NCBI GenBank assembly: GCA_964347475.1
Contig: CAYFYY010000013.1
Span: 1 to 64,000 of the forward strand
DNA: 64,000 bases
Reading direction: 5' to 3'
From: GCA-020356105 sp964347475
GTDB taxonomy: Bacteria > Pseudomonadota > Alphaproteobacteria > UBA8366 > JADFVY01
Shown here: positions 7,136 through 16,035 of the stretch, piece by piece
Numbering within the stretch: the first letter of the stretch is position 1
Layout of the letters: every line of letters starts with the position of its first letter
Notes under the pieces: model-generated
Database searches by the model: none
What the model saw: the letters and a program-made list of their open reading frames with translations, nothing else
Told to the model about the DNA's origin: nothing
Position numbers and translations under genes: made by a program

Positions 7136-9046
7136 ATGACGGACCACGCAGCCAGCACGAACCCGGAACGCGACGGCGCGGCCGTCAGCCTCGCCGAGGG
7201 GATCGCGCTCATCCGGCGGAAACTGCGGACGATGCCCGGAAATTCGGGCGTCTACAGGATGGTCGACCGACGCGGCAAGGTCCTCTACGTCGGCAAGGCG
7301 CGCAACCTCAAGAAACGGGTGGCAACCTATGCCAATCCCGGCCGTCTGCCCGTGCGTCTGCAACGCATGGTCGCGGAAACCCGGGACATGGAAATCGTGA
7401 CGACCCACACCGAAGTCGAGGCGCTGCTACTCGAGGCGAATCTGATCAAGACGCTGAAACCGCAGTTCAATATCCTGCTCCGCGACGACAAGTCGTTCGC
7501 CGACATCCTGATCGCCACCGACCACGACTTCCCGCAGATCCTCAAGCACCGGGGGGCGCGCAAGCGCCGGGGCAACTATTACGGCCCGTTCGCGTCGGCC
7601 GGTGCGGTGAACCGGACGATCACCGCGCTTCAGCGTGCCTTCCTGCTGCGCAACTGTTCCGATTCGGTGTTCGCGAGCCGCAACCGGCCGTGCCTGCAAT
7701 ACCAGATCAAGCGCTGTAGCGCCCCCTGTGTCGGCCGCATCGACACGGCCGACTACAATGCCCTGGTGCGTCAGGCGCATGCCTTCCTGAGGGGCCGCAC
7801 GCATGCGGTTCAGGCAGATCTTGCCGGTCAGATGCAGGAGGCCAGCGAGGCGCTGGAGTTCGAGCGCGCCGCGGCGCTGCGCGACCGCATCAAGGCGCTG
7901 ACCCTGATCCAGTCGCATCAGGACATCAACCCCGAGGGTATCGGCGATACCGACGTGATCGCGCTGGCCCAGGAGGGCGGGCAGTCCTGCATGCAGGTGT
8001 TCTTCTTCCGCGACGGCCGCAACCACGGCAACCGCTCCTATTTTCCGAGCCACGACCGGAGCGCGGACCCGGGGGACATCATGTCGGCCTTCATCGGCCA
8101 GTTCTACGACGGGCGCCAGGCGCCGAAGCAGATCCTGGTCAGCACCGATGCCGCCGAAGCGGACCTCCTCGCCGAAGCGCTCGCCGTCAACGCCGGCCAC
8201 AGGGTGGTCATCCGCAGGCCGCGGCGGGGCCGCCTGTGCAAGCCGGTCGAACATGCCCTGCTGAACGCGCGCTCGGCGCTCGCTCGGCGCATGTCGGAGA
8301 GCGCCTCGCAGCGGCGCCTGCTCGAGGGACTCGCCCGGACACTGGCGCTGGATGCCGCGCCGGAGCGGATCGAAGTGTACGACAACAGTCATATCCAGGG
8401 CGCGAACGCGGTCGGCGCGATGATCGTTGCCGGGCCTGACGGGCTGAACAAGGCGGCCTATCGCAAGTTCAACATCCGCACCGCGGGCACGGCGGACGGC
8501 ACCGCCGGCGGCGACGATTATGCGATGATGCGCGAAGTGCTCGGCCGGCGCTTCAGCCGCGCCCTCAAAGAGGATCCGGATCGCGAGGACGGCAGCTGGC
8601 CGGACCTGGTTGTGATCGACGGCGGGCCGGGCCAACTGTCCGCCGCCGAAGCCAGTTTGCAGGAGCTCGGAATCGACGACGTCGAGCTGCTGGCGATCGC
8701 CAAGGGGCCGGACCGCAATGCCGGACGCGAGCGTCTGCACCGGCCCGGTCGGCCGTCATTCCTGCTCGAGCCCAAAGATCCGGTGCTGTATTTCCTGCAG
8801 CGGCTGCGCGACGAGGCCCACCGCTTTGCCATCGGCACGCACCGCGCGCGCCGCGGCAAGGGGATCACGGCCTCCCCGCTCGACGAGATCCCGGGTGTCG
8901 GCGCCCGGCGCAAGCGAGCATTGCTGCAGCATTTCGGGTCGGCCAAGGCGGTCGCCCAGGCCGGCCTCAACGACCTCGAGGCGGTGGCCGGCATCAGCGG
9001 CACGGTGGCCCGCAAAATCTATGGCCATTTCCATGACGAACGTTAG
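7136..9046 (+). CDS. uvrC: UvrABC excinuclease subunit C
   Basis: UvrC makes both incisions around a UvrB-marked DNA lesion. The 636-residue protein shows the N-terminal GIY-YIG nuclease (SGVYRMVDRRGKVLYVGKAR), a Cys-containing region after it (NRPCLQYQIKRCSAPC), the UVR motif that contacts UvrB (FERAAALRDRIKAL), the RNase H-like 5' endonuclease (EVYDNSHIQGANAVGAM and DGGPGQL), and a C-terminal helix-hairpin-helix pair (IPGVGARRKRALL, VAGISGTVARKIY). The ATG beginning MTDHAASTN was chosen; longer in-frame starts add a tail with no family match. It is followed by pgsA and the moa genes, an order conserved in many alphaproteobacteria. Confidence 0.97.
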   Translation: MTDHAASTNPERDGAAVSLAEGIALIRRKLRTMPGNSGVYRMVDRRGKVLYVGKARNLKKRVATYANPGRLPVRLQRMVAETRDMEIVTTHTEVEALLLEANLIKTLKPQFNILLRDDKSFADILIATDHDFPQILKHRGARKRRGNYYGPFASAGAVNRTITALQRAFLLRNCSDSVFASRNRPCLQYQIKRCSAPCVGRIDTADYNALVRQAHAFLRGRTHAVQADLAGQMQEASEALEFERAAALRDRIKALTLIQSHQDINPEGIGDTDVIALAQEGGQSCMQVFFFRDGRNHGNRSYFPSHDRSADPGDIMSAFIGQFYDGRQAPKQILVSTDAAEADLLAEALAVNAGHRVVIRRPRRGRLCKPVEHALLNARSALARRMSESASQRRLLEGLARTLALDAAPERIEVYDNSHIQGANAVGAMIVAGPDGLNKAAYRKFNIRTAGTADGTAGGDDYAMMREVLGRRFSRALKEDPDREDGSWPDLVVIDGGPGQLSAAEASLQELGIDDVELLAIAKGPDRNAGRERLHRPGRPSFLLEPKDPVLYFLQRLRDEAHRFAIGTHRARRGKGITASPLDEIPGVGARRKRALLQHFGSAKAVAQAGLNDLEAVAGISGTVARKIYGHFHDER

Positions 9047-9102
9047 AATGCCGCCACGCGCGCGCCCGTCGGACCAGACAAGGTGACTGTCCCGGAGAGC
9101 CG

Positions 9103-9723
9103 ATGATTTACAGCCTGCCGAACCTGTTGACCGTCTCGCGAATCCTCGCGATACCCCTGATCGTGGGGATGTTCTGGATCGGCGGAGACATCGGCCGCTG
9201 GATCACGCTGGCCCTGTTCATCATGGCCGGCGTCACCGACTATTTCGACGGCCTGCTGGCGCGCTCGATGGGAAAGATCTCCAGCCTCGGCCGGTTCCTC
9301 GATCCTGTGGCGGACAAGCTGCTGGTCGCGTCGCTGTTGCTGATGCTCGTCTGGTCCGGCAACATAAGCGGGCTGTTGATCCTGCCGGCACTGGTGATCC
9401 TGTGCCGGGAGATCATGGTGTCCGGCCTGCGCGAGTTCCTTGCCGGCATCAAGATCGGCGTCCCGGTCAGCAAGCTGGCAAAGTGGAAGACCGGCGTCCA
9501 GATGACCGCCCTGGGCTTCCTGATCCTCGGCGACGCCGGACCGGTGTTTTTCCACCCACTGCTCACGACGGCGGCGATCGGCGAGGCGCTGCTGTGGATC
9601 GCCGCCATGCTGACCATCGTGACGGGCTATGACTACATGCGATCGGGCTTGAAGCATATGGCCGAACACAGACCGGCCGGCACGAAGAGCACGAAGAAAG
9701 AGAGTGCGATCAAGGCCGAATGA
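9103..9723 (+). CDS. pgsA: CDP-diacylglycerol--glycerol-3-phosphate 3-phosphatidyltransferase
   Basis: Inner-membrane enzyme that makes phosphatidylglycerol phosphate, the committed step to phosphatidylglycerol and cardiolipin. The 206-residue protein opens with LPNLLTVSRI, typical of PgsA, and has the complete CDP-alcohol phosphotransferase signature DG-x2-AR-x8-G-x3-D-x3-D in TDYFDGLLAR...GRFLDPVADK (about residues 46-73). Several membrane segments follow and the tail is short and basic. It lies 56 bases after uvrC and overlaps or abuts mobB, suggesting one transcription unit with the molybdopterin genes. Confidence 0.96.
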   Translation: MIYSLPNLLTVSRILAIPLIVGMFWIGGDIGRWITLALFIMAGVTDYFDGLLARSMGKISSLGRFLDPVADKLLVASLLLMLVWSGNISGLLILPALVILCREIMVSGLREFLAGIKIGVPVSKLAKWKTGVQMTALGFLILGDAGPVFFHPLLTTAAIGEALLWIAAMLTIVTGYDYMRSGLKHMAEHRPAGTKSTKKESAIKAE

Positions 9724-9755
9724 ACGGGCCGATCGCGGCGGGTTCGGGACGACGG

Positions 9756-10277
9756 ATGAAGATATTTGGACTTGCGGGTTGGAGCGGCAGCGGTAAGACG
9801 ACCCTCATGGTGCGCCTGCTGCCGGAACTCGTCGGCCGGGGCCATTCGGTCTCGACGATCAAGCATGCGCATCACAGCTTCGAGATCGACAGGCCGGGCA
9901 AGGACTCGTTCGAGCACCGCAGCGCCGGCGCCACGGAGGTGATGATCAGCGGCGGCATGCGGTGGGCGCTGATGCATGAGAACCGCGACGCCGGGGAGCC
10001 CGCCATCGAGGATCTCCTGCGCCACATGACGCCGGTCGACCTGGTCTTGGTGGAAGGCTTCAAGAGCTACAACCACCCCAAGCTGGAGGTGCACCGGCCG
10101 GCGACCGGCAAGCCGCTGATCTGCAGCGAAGACAGCCGCATCGTCGCGGTGGCGAGCGACGCGGCCATCCCCGGACTCGCGATCCCGGTCTTCCACCTCG
10201 ACGACATCCCCGCGATCGCCGACTTCATCATCGAATATTCCGGGCTTGGCTCCCGGGCGAAACATGGCGCAGCTTAG
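9756..10277 (+). CDS. mobB: Molybdopterin-guanine dinucleotide biosynthesis adaptor MobB
   Basis: MobB is a small P-loop GTPase that assists MobA in attaching GMP to molybdopterin. The protein starts MKIFGLAGWSGSGKTTLM, with the Walker A motif at residues 10-17, and continues with TIKHAHHSFEID and the LVLVEGFKSYNHPKLEV block typical of MobB. I placed the start at the ATG after GGACGACGG because this matches the usual family N-terminus; an ATG 36 bases upstream overlaps the pgsA stop and would add 12 residues. Its end overlaps the start of moeA. No MobA is visible in the window. Confidence 0.92.
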   Translation: MKIFGLAGWSGSGKTTLMVRLLPELVGRGHSVSTIKHAHHSFEIDRPGKDSFEHRSAGATEVMISGGMRWALMHENRDAGEPAIEDLLRHMTPVDLVLVEGFKSYNHPKLEVHRPATGKPLICSEDSRIVAVASDAAIPGLAIPVFHLDDIPAIADFIIEYSGLGSRAKHGAA

Positions 10278-11520
10278 CGACGACTGCTTCGCCCACGGCG
10301 GCGCGCTGATGCCGCTCGACGAGGCGCTGGCCCTGCTCGACGAGCGGCTGCAGCCGGTGTGCGAGCCGCAGACCGTGCCGCTCGCCCAGGCGGCCGGCCG
10401 GTTGCTCGCCGAGGACGTGGTGGCGGATATCGATGTGCCGCCGCACGACAATTCCGCGGTCGACGGCTATGCCGTGTTCCACGACGATCTCGACCCGGAC
10501 GGCGAGACGCGCCTTCCGGTGACCGGACGGGCCGCCGCCGGCCACCCGCTGGGCCGTCCGGCCCGCCGCGGCGAGGCGATCCGCATCTTCACCGGGGCAC
10601 CGATGCCGGCGGGACCGGATACCGTGATGATGCAGGAGGACTGCAGCGAGGACGGCGACCATGTGGTGCTCGCCCCGGGCATCAGGCGCGGCGCCAACCG
10701 GCGCAGCCGCGGCGAGGACGTGACGCGCGGCCACACCATCCTGCGACGCGGCCGGCGGCTGCGGCCGCAGGATCTCGGGCTCGCAGCCGCGGTCGGCCGG
10801 ACCGCTGTGTCGGCGTACCGGCCGCTGCGGGTGGCGGTGTTCTCGACCGGTGACGAGGTGCGCGAGCCGGGACGGCCGCTGCCCGATGGGGCCATTTACG
10901 ATGCCAACCGGTACACGTTGGTGGCCGCCGTCTCGCGCCTCGGCTGCACGGTCAGCGACCTCGGAATCCTGCCGGACGACGCGGACGCCATTCGCCGCGC
11001 CCTCGCCGGCGCCGCCGCAGCGCACGACCTGCTCCTGACGTCCGGCGGCGTTTCGGTCGGCGACGAGGACCACGTCAAGGGCGCCGTCGAGGCCAACGGC
11101 CACATGCATTTCTGGCGTCTTGCCATTAAGCCCGGGCGGCCGGTCGCGATGGGCCAGGTCGGATCGACGCCGATCGTTGGCCTGCCGGGCAATCCGGGCG
11201 CCGTGCTGGTCACCTTCGTGCTGGTTGCGCGGCCGATTCTGTTGCGCCTGGCCGGGGCAGCTGACATCGCGCCACAGCGCTTCCCGGTGCGACTCGACTT
11301 CGATTACAAGAAAAAGGCGGGGCGCCGTGAATTCGTGCGCGCCGTCCTCCGGCCCGGCCCGGGGGGCGCGCTGTTTGCGGTCAAGCACGGCAGGAGCGGC
11401 GCCGGCATCCTGTCCTCGATGGTGGCGGCCGACGGGCTGCTGGACTTGGCCGCGGACTCGACTTATCTGGAGTCGGGGAGCACGGTTGATTTCCTCCCCT
11501 TCAGCGAGGTTCTGGCATGA
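10264..11520 (+). CDS. moeA: Molybdopterin molybdenumtransferase MoeA
   Basis: MoeA inserts molybdate into adenylated molybdopterin to give the active cofactor. The 418-residue protein has the expected domain order: an N-terminal region with PPHDNSAVDGYAV, then the MoCF-binding domain with FSTGDEV, DANRYTLVAAVSRLGC, LLTSGGVSVGDEDHV and KPGRPVAMGQ followed by GLPGNPGAVLVTFVL, and a C-terminal domain IV. The start ATG lies 14 bases inside the end of mobB. The stop overlaps the moaD start (ATGA), so mobB-moeA-moaD are translationally coupled. Confidence 0.96.
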   Translation: MAQLSDDCFAHGGALMPLDEALALLDERLQPVCEPQTVPLAQAAGRLLAEDVVADIDVPPHDNSAVDGYAVFHDDLDPDGETRLPVTGRAAAGHPLGRPARRGEAIRIFTGAPMPAGPDTVMMQEDCSEDGDHVVLAPGIRRGANRRSRGEDVTRGHTILRRGRRLRPQDLGLAAAVGRTAVSAYRPLRVAVFSTGDEVREPGRPLPDGAIYDANRYTLVAAVSRLGCTVSDLGILPDDADAIRRALAGAAAAHDLLLTSGGVSVGDEDHVKGAVEANGHMHFWRLAIKPGRPVAMGQVGSTPIVGLPGNPGAVLVTFVLVARPILLRLAGAADIAPQRFPVRLDFDYKKKAGRREFVRAVLRPGPGGALFAVKHGRSGAGILSSMVAADGLLDLAADSTYLESGSTVDFLPFSEVLA

Positions 11521-11768
11521 AGATTCTGTATTTCGCCTGGTTGCGGCAGCGCGTCGGCGCGGGCGAGGAAACCGTCGATTTGCCGGCCGACGTCCGCGAC
11601 GTCGCCGGGCTGATCGACTGGCTGAAGAGCCGCGGGCCGAACTACCGGGAGGCGCTGCGCGACACCTCGGCGATCCGGGTCGCGGTCAACCAGGAGTTCG
11701 CGGGCCTGAACGCCGCCGTCGCCGCCGGCGACGAGGTCGCCCTGTTTCCGCCGATGACCGGCGGCTGA
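11517..11768 (+). CDS. moaD: Molybdopterin synthase sulfur carrier subunit MoaD
   Basis: Small ubiquitin-fold protein (83 residues) that carries sulfur as a C-terminal thiocarboxylate to molybdopterin synthase. The sequence starts MKILYFAWLRQRVG and ends in VALFPPMTGG, with the required terminal Gly-Gly. It overlaps the moeA stop and is followed three bases later by moaE, its catalytic partner. Length and motif agree with the family; no oddity was seen. Confidence 0.96.
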   Translation: MKILYFAWLRQRVGAGEETVDLPADVRDVAGLIDWLKSRGPNYREALRDTSAIRVAVNQEFAGLNAAVAAGDEVALFPPMTGG

Positions 11769-11771
11769 GCC

Positions 11772-12254
11772 ATGACGGTGCGTGTCCAGCGCGAGGATTT
11801 CGACGTCGGCGCGGAAATCGCCGCGCTGACCGGCGGGCGCACCGATATCGGCGGCATCGCCACCTTCCTCGGGCTGGTGCGCGACTCCGCCGGCGGCGAA
11901 CGCATTGCCGCGATGACGCTCGAGCATTATCCCGGCATGACCGAGAAGATGCTCGGCGAGATCGAGGCCGAGGCCCGTGCGCGCTGGCCGCTCGACGCGA
12001 CGCTGATCATCCACCGATACGGGAGGCTCGAGCCGGGCGACCGCATCGTGCTGGTCGTCACCGCCAGCGCCCACCGCAAGGCGGCGCTCGACTCGTGCGA
12101 ATTCCTGATCGACTGGCTGAAAACCAAGGCGCCGTTCTGGAAGCTGGAGGAAACGGGCGCCGGGGCGCAGTGGGTGTCCGCCCGAGAGAGCGATGATGCG
12201 GCCGCGGCGCGCTGGGAGGAGGTTCCCGACCCGAAATCCAAGGCGGCAGAGTAA
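11772..12254 (+). CDS. moaE: Molybdopterin synthase catalytic subunit MoaE
   Basis: Large subunit of molybdopterin synthase, which converts cyclic pyranopterin monophosphate to molybdopterin using MoaD-bound sulfur. The 160-residue protein includes IATFLGLVRD, LEHYPGMTEKML, IIHRYGRLEPGD and the catalytic-lysine region FLIDWLKTKAPFWKLE. It ends with a variable acidic/basic tail. It directly follows moaD. The pathway's earlier genes (moaA, moaC, mogA) are not in the window. Confidence 0.96.
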   Translation: MTVRVQREDFDVGAEIAALTGGRTDIGGIATFLGLVRDSAGGERIAAMTLEHYPGMTEKMLGEIEAEARARWPLDATLIIHRYGRLEPGDRIVLVVTASAHRKAALDSCEFLIDWLKTKAPFWKLEETGAGAQWVSARESDDAAAARWEEVPDPKSKAAE

Positions 12255-12284
12255 GGGTCGCCGGTTCCTGCCTCCGGGGGGTCC

Positions 12285-13175
12285 ATGAAAGACACATCCG
12301 GCGTGCCCAGGCGAGCCGCGCTCGTGCAGCTTGCGCTCACGCTTGCGGTGTGGCTCATGTTTGCGGTCGCGGCGCACTCGATGGTGCACCGGTTCCTGGC
12401 CGATGTCGGGCCGGTCCCCGGCGCGGGCGTGCCGGTCCTGGCCGCGCAGGCTGCCGCCGTTGCCGTCGCAACGCTCATCCTGCTTGCGGTACTGGGCCCG
12501 ATGAACATCCTCAGCCTGCGCGCCGTCGTGGCCAGCGCAATCTGGGTCGTGCTCATCGTATTCGGCCATTACCTGTCCCATCTCGAGCCGATCGACATCC
12601 GCCAGACCCTGACCGCCCTGCGCGAGGCGATGGGCATGGGCGCGCTGGTCGCCGGTGCCGTCGTGCTGGCGATCCTGCTCGGCCTGCCCTTCGTTCCCAG
12701 CGTCGAAATGGGGTTGATGATGATGGCGGTGTTCGGCCGCGACGGAGCGGTTGCGGCGTGGCTGGCCACCATCGTCGGGTTGTCTCTGGCCTACGCGGCG
12801 GGCCGCTACATGCCGGTCGACTGGGTGCGGCAATGGCTCGAGCGTTGCGGTCTTCTGAACGCGGATTCGCGGCGCGGCCGATCGGTCCTCGCGCGCTTCG
12901 TCAACCGCACCAACCTTGCCAACACCCGCGCCCGGCGCATCGCAACCTTCCTGCTGCGGCACCGCTATCTGCTGTTCGCAGTGCTGATCAACACGCCGGG
13001 AAACTCGGTGATCGGCGGCGGCGGCGGCATCGCACTGGTCAGCGGCTTCGCCCGCCTGTACCGCTGGCCGCGCTACCTTCTGACCGTCGCCCTCGCCTCG
13101 CTGCCGATCCCGTTGCTCGTGTTCTTCGGGCTGATCCAGGTCGATGCCTGGCTGGCCGCTCTGGCCGGTGACTGA
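12285..13175 (+). CDS. Polytopic membrane protein, VTT/DedA-like, function unknown
   Basis: A 296-residue membrane protein preceded by a strong GGGGGG ribosome binding site. It has about six hydrophobic segments. The central block GLPFVPSVEMGLMMMAVFG followed by AAWLATIVGLSLAYAAGRYM, and the later NTPGNSVIGGGGGIALVSG, resemble the re-entrant-loop layout of VTT/DedA-type proteins (proline- and glycine-rich loops flanking a hydrophobic core). That similarity is by pattern only. It lies between moaE and a SulP transporter gene on the same strand, so a link to anion handling is possible but unproven. Confidence 0.6.
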   Translation: MKDTSGVPRRAALVQLALTLAVWLMFAVAAHSMVHRFLADVGPVPGAGVPVLAAQAAAVAVATLILLAVLGPMNILSLRAVVASAIWVVLIVFGHYLSHLEPIDIRQTLTALREAMGMGALVAGAVVLAILLGLPFVPSVEMGLMMMAVFGRDGAVAAWLATIVGLSLAYAAGRYMPVDWVRQWLERCGLLNADSRRGRSVLARFVNRTNLANTRARRIATFLLRHRYLLFAVLINTPGNSVIGGGGGIALVSGFARLYRWPRYLLTVALASLPIPLLVFFGLIQVDAWLAALAGD

Positions 13176-13226
13176 GCAGACGGCGGAACGGGCCCGATCG
13201 GCCTCGATTGACAATTGGCCGGCGCC

Positions 13227-14972
13227 ATGCAACATGCGCCGCGAATCTCCTGGCGGTTTCGTTTCATGCAATTTGTGCACGGTTTTCGCCGCAACAATGT
13301 CCGCGGCGATGTGCTTGGCGGATTGACAGCCGCGATTGTGGCCCTGCCCTTGGCGCTGGCCTTCGGTGTAGCCTCGGGCGCCGGCCCCGTGGCCGGTCTT
13401 TACGGCGCCATCGCAGTCGGCTTCTTCGCGGCGGTCTTCGGCGGCACGCCCGCGCAGATTTCCGGGCCGACCGGGCCCATGACCGTGGTCATGACGGCCG
13501 TCGTCGTCCAGTACGCCGGCAATCCGGCCATGGCCTTCACCGTGGTGATGCTGGGCGGCCTGCTGCAGATCCTGTTCGGGGTCGTCAAGCTGGGACGCCT
13601 GATCAATCTGATGCCGTTCCCGGTCATCTCCGGGTTCATGAGCGGCATCGGCTTCATCATCATCATCCTGCAGTTGGCACCGCTGCTCGGTCATGCCAAC
13701 CCGGCCGGCGGGCCGCTATCGGCACTGTTGAACCTGCCGGCCCTGGTGGCCGCCCCGCAAAATGACGCGATGGTGCTCGGGGCCGTCGCGCTGGCGATCA
13801 TGTTCTTCAACCCGGCGCCGGTGAACCGGATCCTTCCGGCCCCCCTGGTCGCCCTGGCGGTCGGCACGGTACTGGCGTGGCTGGTGCTGACCGACGCCTC
13901 GATCCTGGCCGACGTTCCAACCGGCCTGCCCCAGATCTGGATACCGGAGATGAGCGTCGAGGCGTTTCCCGACATGATTGGCTCGGCGCTGGTGCTGGCC
14001 GTGCTCGGATCGCTCGACAGCCTGCTGACATCTCTGATCGCCGACAATATCACGCGTACCCACCACGATTCCGACCGGGAACTGATCGGCCAGGGCATCG
14101 GCAATGCGGTCGCCGGCCTGATCGGCGGCCTGCCCGGCGCCGGGGCAACGATGCGCACGGTTGTGAACGTGCGGGCCGGCGGACGCACGCCGATCTCCGG
14201 CGCGGTGCACGCCCTGGTGCTGCTCGCCATCGTGCTGGGCCTTGCGCCGCTTGCCGAGCATATCCCGCATGCCGTGCTCGCGGGCATCCTGTGCAAGGTC
14301 GGCATCGACATCATCGACTGGGACTATCTGCGACGCACCCGCCGGGCGCCCCGGGTCGAAGTCTTCTTCATGCTGGTGGTGATGGGGCTGACCGTCTTCG
14401 TCGACCTGATCGTGGCCGTCGGCGTCGGTGTGGTCATGGCCAGCCTCCTGTTCGTCAAGAGCATGGCCGATCTGCAGAATCGCAGCATCCGCGCGATCAC
14501 CGGAGATACCGAGGATGCGCCGCTTAGCGACGAGGCGCGGGAGATTCTGAAGTCGGCGGGCGGACGGCTGCTATTGTTCCACCTTGAAGGACCGATGAGC
14601 TTCGGCGTCGCAAAGGGCATGGGGCGGAGCTTTTCGATCGCCGACAAGTTCGAGGCCGTGGTCCTCGACCTCACCGACGTGCCGATGATCGATTCGAGTG
14701 CCGCGCTGGCCCTCGAGCTCGGCATCCGGCATGCCCACGGCCAGGGCCGCCCGGTGTTCGTGGCGGGGGCGCGGGACCCGGTCGAAAAGGTCATGGACCG
14801 ACTGGGTGTGCTCGAGCATCTGCCGGTGGACCACCGCTTCCGCACGCGCGCGGAGGCGCTGCGGCACGCGCTCGAGCACATCGACGCGCCGGAGGGCGCG
14901 GAACCGGAGCATACCGGCACGTATCCGTCGAACAGCAAAACGGGCCGCGACACCGGGGTCCCGTCCGGCTGA
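13227..14972 (+). CDS. SulP-family inorganic anion transporter with STAS domain
   Basis: Predicted inner-membrane transporter of the SulP/SLC26 family, 581 residues. The membrane domain begins NVRGDVLGGLTAAIVALPLALAFG and contains the family loops GPTGPMTVVMTAVV and GALVLAVLGSLDSLLTS. After the last membrane segment a STAS domain of about 110 residues follows, with LFHLEGPMSFG and the nucleotide/phosphorylation loop DLTDVPMIDSSAALAL. The ATG giving MQHAPRISWRF was chosen; a later ATG (MQFVHGFRRN) is also possible and a TTG lies slightly upstream, with no decisive ribosome site. The substrate may be sulfate, bicarbonate or another oxyanion. It converges with ilvE, 11 bases apart. Confidence 0.92.
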   Translation: MQHAPRISWRFRFMQFVHGFRRNNVRGDVLGGLTAAIVALPLALAFGVASGAGPVAGLYGAIAVGFFAAVFGGTPAQISGPTGPMTVVMTAVVVQYAGNPAMAFTVVMLGGLLQILFGVVKLGRLINLMPFPVISGFMSGIGFIIIILQLAPLLGHANPAGGPLSALLNLPALVAAPQNDAMVLGAVALAIMFFNPAPVNRILPAPLVALAVGTVLAWLVLTDASILADVPTGLPQIWIPEMSVEAFPDMIGSALVLAVLGSLDSLLTSLIADNITRTHHDSDRELIGQGIGNAVAGLIGGLPGAGATMRTVVNVRAGGRTPISGAVHALVLLAIVLGLAPLAEHIPHAVLAGILCKVGIDIIDWDYLRRTRRAPRVEVFFMLVVMGLTVFVDLIVAVGVGVVMASLLFVKSMADLQNRSIRAITGDTEDAPLSDEAREILKSAGGRLLLFHLEGPMSFGVAKGMGRSFSIADKFEAVVLDLTDVPMIDSSAALALELGIRHAHGQGRPVFVAGARDPVEKVMDRLGVLEHLPVDHRFRTRAEALRHALEHIDAPEGAEPEHTGTYPSNSKTGRDTGVPSG

Positions 14973-14983
14973 CCCGGCCGCGA

Positions 14984-15883
14984 TCAGGCGGCGTTGAGAG
15001 TGGCCGGGATCTCGCGGCGGACCTCCGCGTCGTAGTCCTCCATCAGGACGCGGGTCATCTCGCCCGGCGTGAACCGGTAATCGTCGATTTCCCTCACGGG
15101 CGTGACCTCCACCGCGGTGCCGGTGAGGAAGACTTCGCTGGCGTCAGCCAGCTCCTCCGGCATGATCGCCCGCTCGACGATATCGATCTGGCGCGCCCTG
15201 GCCAGCGCCATCACCGTGCGCCGGGTGATGCCGTCGAGGAAGCAGTCCGGTTTCGGCGTGTGCAGCGTGCCGCCGATGTTCAGGAAGATGTTGGCTCCCG
15301 TCGCTTCGGCGATCTGGCCGCGCCAGTCGAGCATCAACGCATCGTTGTAACCGGCCCCCTCGGCCGCGTGTTTGGACAGCGTGCAGATCATGTACAGGCC
15401 GGCCGCCTTCGATTTGGCCGGGATGGTCCGCGGATCCGGACGCCGCCACTTCGAGACCTGCATACGGATCCCCTCCATGCGCGCCTGCGGCGAGAAATAG
15501 GCCGGCCATTCCCAGGCCGCGATCGCCAGATGGATCTTCGTCTTCTGCGCCGAGACGCCCATCATCTCCGCGCCGCGCCAGGCGATCGGCCGCACGTAGC
15601 CGTCGGAGATGCCCTGCGCGGCGACGAGTTGGCGGCAGGCCTTGTCGATCTGCTCCGTGGTCCAGGGAATCGTGAAGTCGAGCTGGCGCGCCGAGTCGTG
15701 CAGACGTTCGGTGTGCTCGGTCAGCTTGAAGATCCGACCCTTGTACACCCGCTCGCCCTCGAAGACGGCAGAGGCGTAATGCAGCGCGTGGCTGAGAACG
15801 TGCAGCTTGGCGTCCTTCCACGGGACCATCTCTCCATCGAACCAGATATGGCCCGGGCGGTCGTCGAACGGCAACATGGACAT
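14984..15883 (-). CDS. ilvE: Branched-chain amino acid aminotransferase
   Basis: PLP-dependent class IV aminotransferase that performs the last step of Val, Leu and Ile synthesis and the first step of their breakdown. The 299-residue protein shows HALHYASAVFEGERVYKG near the N-terminus, the PLP lysine in IPAKSKAAGLYMICTL, the cofactor-phosphate region GQIAEATGANIFLN, and FLDGITRRTVMALA and FLTGTAVEVTPV near the C-terminus. The ATG was chosen because AGGGG lies 9 bases before it; a GTG three codons upstream sits directly on that site. It is transcribed divergently from a MarR regulator that may control it. Confidence 0.95.
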   Translation of the reverse strand: MSMLPFDDRPGHIWFDGEMVPWKDAKLHVLSHALHYASAVFEGERVYKGRIFKLTEHTERLHDSARQLDFTIPWTTEQIDKACRQLVAAQGISDGYVRPIAWRGAEMMGVSAQKTKIHLAIAAWEWPAYFSPQARMEGIRMQVSKWRRPDPRTIPAKSKAAGLYMICTLSKHAAEGAGYNDALMLDWRGQIAEATGANIFLNIGGTLHTPKPDCFLDGITRRTVMALARARQIDIVERAIMPEELADASEVFLTGTAVEVTPVREIDDYRFTPGEMTRVLMEDYDAEVRREIPATLNAA

Positions 15884-16007
15884 GGCAATCACCCCTGCGG
15901 CTCTTATGTCTGTTGATCAAACGCGGCCTCGATCGACGCCTGGAACGAACGGATCGGTCGAAATTCCGGTCTTTTTTGTTCGTTTATGTCGTTTGGTCTT
16001 GCTTTGA

Positions 16008-16023
16008 GATACCATTTCGTATC
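16008..16023. promoter_or_regulatory. Candidate MarR operator between ilvE and marR-like gene
   Basis: GATAC and GTATC form a 5-bp inverted repeat separated by CATTTC, in the AT-rich divergent promoter region just before the MarR-family start codon. MarR proteins typically bind short dyads of this kind overlapping their own promoter, so it is a plausible autoregulatory site. The assignment rests only on symmetry and position. Confidence 0.3.
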
Positions 16024-16035
16024 ATATAAGTCAAC

